A stretch of 64,000 nt of DNA from Pezizomycotina sp. ARF18 (lineage: Eukaryota > Ascomycota): contig AZLU01000073.1 of the NCBI GenBank assembly GCA_002224055.1, positions 80,260 through 144,259 on the forward strand, written 5' to 3'. Position numbers and translations under genes: made by a program. Shown one piece after another: positions 60,376-64,000 of this stretch. The notes below the pieces were generated by a model. That model did not search any database and was not told the origin of the DNA. It saw only the letters and a list, made by a program, of their open reading frames with translations. Positions within the stretch are counted from its first letter, which is position 1; every line of letters starts with the position of its first letter.

Positions 60376-60720
60376 TCAGTCTATACAAAAAAAATATATG
60401 AGCAACACAGCTAGCTCGTGAAACAAATCAAAATAATCCAGAACAAGGTTCCATACTGACAACAATAGAAAATCAAACACGATTGTCAAAGCGCCACCGA
60501 TATATGACCGGGTTACCTTGATACATTTCGTGTCAAAGTAATGTCCCAATAGTTTATCGGCCGGCACCAAAACCAGATCATGAAATAGCCGCTAAAAAAA
60601 AGCTGAGAACGATCAGACCCCGATCTCGAGCAGTCGACGGTATATTGCGTCTGGTTAGATCGAGTAATAGAATATGATATAGCATAGTTGCACGGGTAGA
60701 AGAGCCATCATATAAGATGT
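60376..60720 (-). pseudogene. Possible fragment of a 7TM-type membrane protein
   Basis: Minus strand: MALLPVQLCYIIFYYS (about 60670-60716), then FSGYFMIWFWCRPINYWDIT (about 60540-60600), a pattern seen around helix III and IV of fungal rhodopsin-like proteins, and TIVFDFLLLSVWNLVLDYFD then LFHELAVLLIYFF (about 60385-60490). It is hydrophobic throughout but in three frames, with no start or stop that fits. It may be a decayed paralogue of the 7TM genes at 13177 and 58259. Confidence 0.25.
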
Positions 60721-61019
60721 TGAACAAACTTTGGATAATCTAATGGCGTGGCGTGTCAGCTACCTCACAAGATTCGAAATTCAATCACTATGATCATAGA
60801 AGGTAAAAGGGTGCAAACGACTTACGATCAGTTGCGTCTGAAGCTGTATACGATACATCGTAAATGTGGCGACCGCCCTCTCCTTCAATACAGACTCACG
60901 ACGTTAGCGAAAGTCCAACATGAATTCGGAACACGTTTGTAAAGCGTATTTTACCCATGTCACGCTAAATATGTAAATAAATCCTATACAGATGGTCCCG
61001 CTACGGAAATCGCATTCGT

Positions 61020-61135
61020 AACATCGAGCTTCAATTCTCTAGTGTTCTCGGTTTTGTCGGCGTTCTCTGTGTGGTCGGCGCTCTGGGTGTTGTCGGGGTC
61101 ATCGGAATCGTTTGGGTCTTCGGTGTTTGTTAATA
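61020..61135. repeat. Degenerate low-complexity GTC/GGT repeat
   Basis: Repeated GTTCTCxGTxTxGTCGGC-type units on the plus strand. On the minus strand the same bases encode an Asp/Asn/Thr/Glu-rich string (NTEDPNDSDDPDNTQSADHT). It looks like a drifted short tandem repeat. Confidence 0.6.
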
Positions 61136-61209
61136 AATCTAATCTCAGGTCCAACTAAGTAAGCCTTCGTGCTCGGGAAAAGAGCGCATGGTGAAACACC
61201 GGGTTCAAG

Positions 61210-61460
61210 ATCACGTGATTTCGAGCTTCGAGAGCTCACAAAACTTTGAAATATAATTTTGAACCTCAAAAATATATAAAATATAAAGTTATTAAAAGAG
61301 TTTATATAAATAATAATATAATATTACCGTTTGTTTTTATTTATTTTTTATTAATTAGTTAATATAATTATTATTATAAATCTAATAATAATAAATAATT
61401 TAATATGAGTATTACAATAAGCGATCTGTATATACATAAACTAATTACCTAACTCCTACC
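61210..61460. other. AT-rich RIP-like relic
   Basis: An abrupt block of about 200 bases of A and T only with few C or G, starting just after a GATCACGTGATTTCGAGCTTCGAG segment with its own small palindromes. The composition contrasts with both sides. It is probably the remnant of a short mutated repeat; no ORF or LTR is recognisable. Confidence 0.55.
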
Positions 61461-61796
61461 CTTTATATATGATATATCTTGTGACAGCATGATATTTAGT
61501 GTATCCTCGACAGACAGTTCTATTTTGGATGCGAGGAGTCGGGGCCGAGAAATGACTCAATTTGTATGCGACACTTATATGATCTCTTTTTAAGCTTTTA
61601 GTAGCTTAGTCTACAACGTATCAGCAGTCAATATCCTGACAAGCTAATCACCGTTCCATCCGTCACTCGAGAAGGGCGAATTGAACACCTTTGCCGCCAG
61701 ATGGTGCCAATATGTCTTGCCAAAACACAAGGTGCTGGCTGCGTGAGCGCTCTAAGCTATTTCAGCGACGAAGGACTGATATCGCGAGCTTCGTTC

Positions 61797-62260
61797 CTAG
61801 GCATCTGCGTCCTTGAAGTCGCTTTCCGCAGGCCGCTCTTCCCCCTTTGGCGCTACAGATCCAGGTAGTATAGGATCGCCCGAGAAGCTTCGGTCGCCCA
61901 TGACCGAATGTTCCGGCATCATGTTACTTGCCTGTACTTCTTTGGAAACCGTAGGCGGAGGTTGTGTACTCGTTCCGGCATGTGATCGAACGGTCCGAAC
62001 GATTTCAGAGTGGAACGGTCTTAGTAGCAGTCTCGAGGAAGATAGCAGGCGTGAACCCCATTTCTACGGGATACTCGGTCCAGAAGGTCGCGTCGCTCCG
62101 CATTTCGCTATCTTTGTCATCCCCAGATGGGGACTCCTCTTATTTCCATCAGAAGCCTCAGGACTTTCATCAACAGACATACGCGATTTGGTAGTCACTT
62201 CAGAGTTTAGACCCGGCGATCTTTCCGCCTCTCGCGTACATGTATGTCTTCGGCGTTCTT
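61797..62260 (-). CDS. C-terminal part of an unrecognised minus-strand protein
   Basis: Joined minus frames give EVTTKSRMSVDESPEASDGN (about 62145-62205), DKDSEMRSDATFWTEYPVEM then GFTPAIFLETATKTVPL (about 62010-62125), SHAGTSTQPPPTVSKEVQAS then NMMPEHSVMGDRSF (about 61880-61985), DPILPGSVAPKGEERPAESD and FKDADA with TAG at 61797. The Ser/Pro/Glu-rich composition is that of a disordered cytosolic tail, like those of fungal membrane proteins. The upstream part (about 62260-62490) gives fragments only. The plus strand has a competing 152-codon frame (61813-62271). Confidence 0.35.
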
Positions 62261-62499
62261 CGCTACACTAGGATAGATCCTCTGGTTACGCAGTTGCAGC
62301 TGCATTTATCGTCTTCCTTACACTCGGTAAGTACCATGTATCTCGCAAGTCATCGTAGTCGTTACACTTCTCGATACGGCCTCTATGATCGAGTCGAGAA
62401 CCTTTACGCCTTTAGGGAAGTTGCAGCTCCCTACTACGATAGAGGCATCCTTCTACATCTTGAGAGACTACCTCTGCCTAGAGGATGACACGGGCTTTA

Positions 62500-64000
62500 A
62501 CTAACAAATCACTACCCGCTAAGGAACAGGCAGTGGGGGAGATGTGTTCGGTCATTTATCTAAGCTCTGGATGATGGATCCGCATGTGGGTGGCTATGGA
62601 GCTCGATCATTTCTTCTAGAAATTCAGCGAAAATAGAAATATCAACCGTCTACCAAGTTGATCTCTTCGAACCTATTTACAGGCGCCTACGTATCATAAA
62701 ATATTCTCTGAACGAAGTCTCAGCGTAGTCATCTTCGTGAAGAAATTTCAGTTTTAAATTGGTTCAAATATTTCATCAGTAGAGCGGTGAGTGCTCGCGC
62801 TCGATATTGCTACTAGTACAAGATGCATGAGAAATCGCCCGCAAAACGTTATAAATAATACCATTTTAATAAGATATACGGGATATCACTAGGCTTAAAT
62901 GTTACAAGATCCATTATCCTAAAGTCTTAGCGGGAATGGCCCGCATCACATACTACAATCACGACTTGAGACAAGGTAGTAAAGATACTGAATCACAGCA
63001 AAAGATATTCAGATAGCGCCAGTAGCATGATCACATGACGCGTTTACTTTCGTAAAAGCGAGGTTCAAACGAATCTACGGGGTGTAAAAGGAAGATTATG
63101 CCATGAACAATACCAACTTGAATCATGTAATAGAACAAAGTATGGGCCGCGGTAATCCCACCTTCTCCTCCCTTCACGAGCCCACCACCATGCCAGTTTG
63201 ACGCCTCTCTCCGCCCACGTCTTTGCATCCTTGCCCCAGGTATTCTCAGCGCCTATAAACAGCTCCTTCAGTGTCCATGTCCGTATACTCCCCTTCATCC
63301 TCATCCTCGCTTAGGTTTGCCATGCCGTACTGGTACGAATCGCTACACAGTGGCATTGTAATCCTATAACTGCACATTTGGATCCGATGACGTAATTACA
63401 ACTGCGCGCCTCCGGGATTCGGGATACCGAAGTTGTAGTTCTCCAACCAGTTGTCGGATTGTAATGCACGAAGGGACGCAATAGCGATGGCCTTGGTACG
63501 CAGGGAGGAGAGATTGAAGAATCCTGTGCGTCATTGTATCCTTCCTGTTGAGATGGTAGAGAAGAGGAGGATACCAGGAGGTCAAGTATGGATGGTAAAG
63601 ATGACAGGTTTGTAGCGTTGACAGATACGTGTACAGCTGGAGGTGCGGGTGAGTATATCGCAACGCGTAGTAATTGACATGAGTGCTGGATATCGGCGTC
63701 CACCTAGCCGCGTCCGGTCCGGTCCCTTCTCCACGCACTCATCCCATGGTCCGCCTAGCATGACCACGAGCGTCTCCTCGTAGACGCCTTCTCCTTCAAC
63801 ATCTCGAAATATCCACGGAGCCATTTATCCGCGAACCCGATCGCATAGTGCTAGCTATTGGGCATCCAAGAGGCATGACAAGTCCTATAGGCATCGAGGT
63901 GATGCTTATATAGCTAGGAACAAGGAACTTCAGCTGGAGATATTAAGAATCTAGCTGTAGATGTTAGGAGATTACGACGACAAGGCTCTGCGAGCCGTCG
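62500..64000. other. No supported gene to the window edge
   Basis: Several overlapping minus frames (63031-63304, 63311-63738, 63582-63824) have Trp-rich or Ser/Thr-rich translations but no motif. A fragment IGFADKWLRGYFEMLKEKAS (about 63775-63840, minus) looks protein-like and may belong to a gene cut by shifts or by the window end. Confidence 0.4.

Noticed and set aside
1-64000. CRISPR arrays, bacterial operons, rRNA
   Set aside because: No spaced direct repeats, Shine-Dalgarno patterns or rRNA-like conserved blocks; introns and RIP show a fungal nuclear sequence.

Overview
The window is chromosomal DNA of a filamentous ascomycete (Pezizomycotina; I cannot fix the class). The evidence is GT-AG introns of about 60-80 bp, PTH11/rhodopsin-like 7TM genes, a psi-factor-producing oxygenase (Ppo), fungal-specific DUF6536 and DUF2235 proteins, small secreted cysteine-rich proteins, tandem BTB genes, and a Ty1/copia element with a strong RIP signature (CpA and TpG almost absent, TpA and CpG kept). 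There are no bacterial operon features, tRNA, rRNA or CRISPR that I could support.

Layout. 1-2.95 kb: low-complexity purine-rich DNA, then a minus-strand secreted endonuclease/exonuclease/phosphatase (EEP) gene. 6.7-8.4 kb: a secreted protein and a small single-pass membrane protein. 9.4-11.4 kb: an amino-acid permease. 13.2-17.9 kb: a 7TM receptor-like gene and a DUF6536 membrane protein. 19.9-21.9 kb (minus): a DUF2235 hydrolase-like protein. 24.7-30.7 kb: a very large gene that begins as a Ppo dioxygenase-P450 and seems to run, with no stop and no new start codon, into an astacin-like metallopeptidase domain with a ruined zinc site and then a nidogen-like beta domain. 32.4-34.2 kb: two small secreted proteins, one with three Kex2-delimited repeats. 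36.6-38.2 kb: an MFS transporter. 39.3-44.35 kb: the RIP-mutated copia element with 240-242 bp LTRs and a perfect 5 bp target duplication. 44.6-46.7 kb: a caspase-fold (clan CD) protein. 47.3-56.6 kb: four minus-strand BTB paralogues, with a 12-cysteine knottin-like secreted protein between the second and third on the opposite strand. 56.9-58.3 kb: a second 7TM receptor-like gene. 58.3-64 kb: gene-poor, with weak gene fragments and an AT-rich relic.

Reading caution. Nearly every long gene is interrupted by single-base shifts, and almost all the ones I resolved are one missing base in a short run of identical bases (GGG to GG, CCC to CC, AAA to AA). Introns, catalytic motifs and codon structure are otherwise kept. 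This is what an under-corrected long-read assembly looks like, so I annotate these as genes spanning frameshifts rather than as dead genes. The copia element is different: its damage is transition mutation and is biological.

How the genes fit together. There is no single pathway. The window reads as an accessory, surface- and secretion-oriented region: sensors (two 7TM genes), transporters (amino-acid permease, MFS), oxylipin synthesis (Ppo), candidate effectors or secreted peptides (four), and lineage-specific expansion (BTB array) around a RIP-silenced retroelement.
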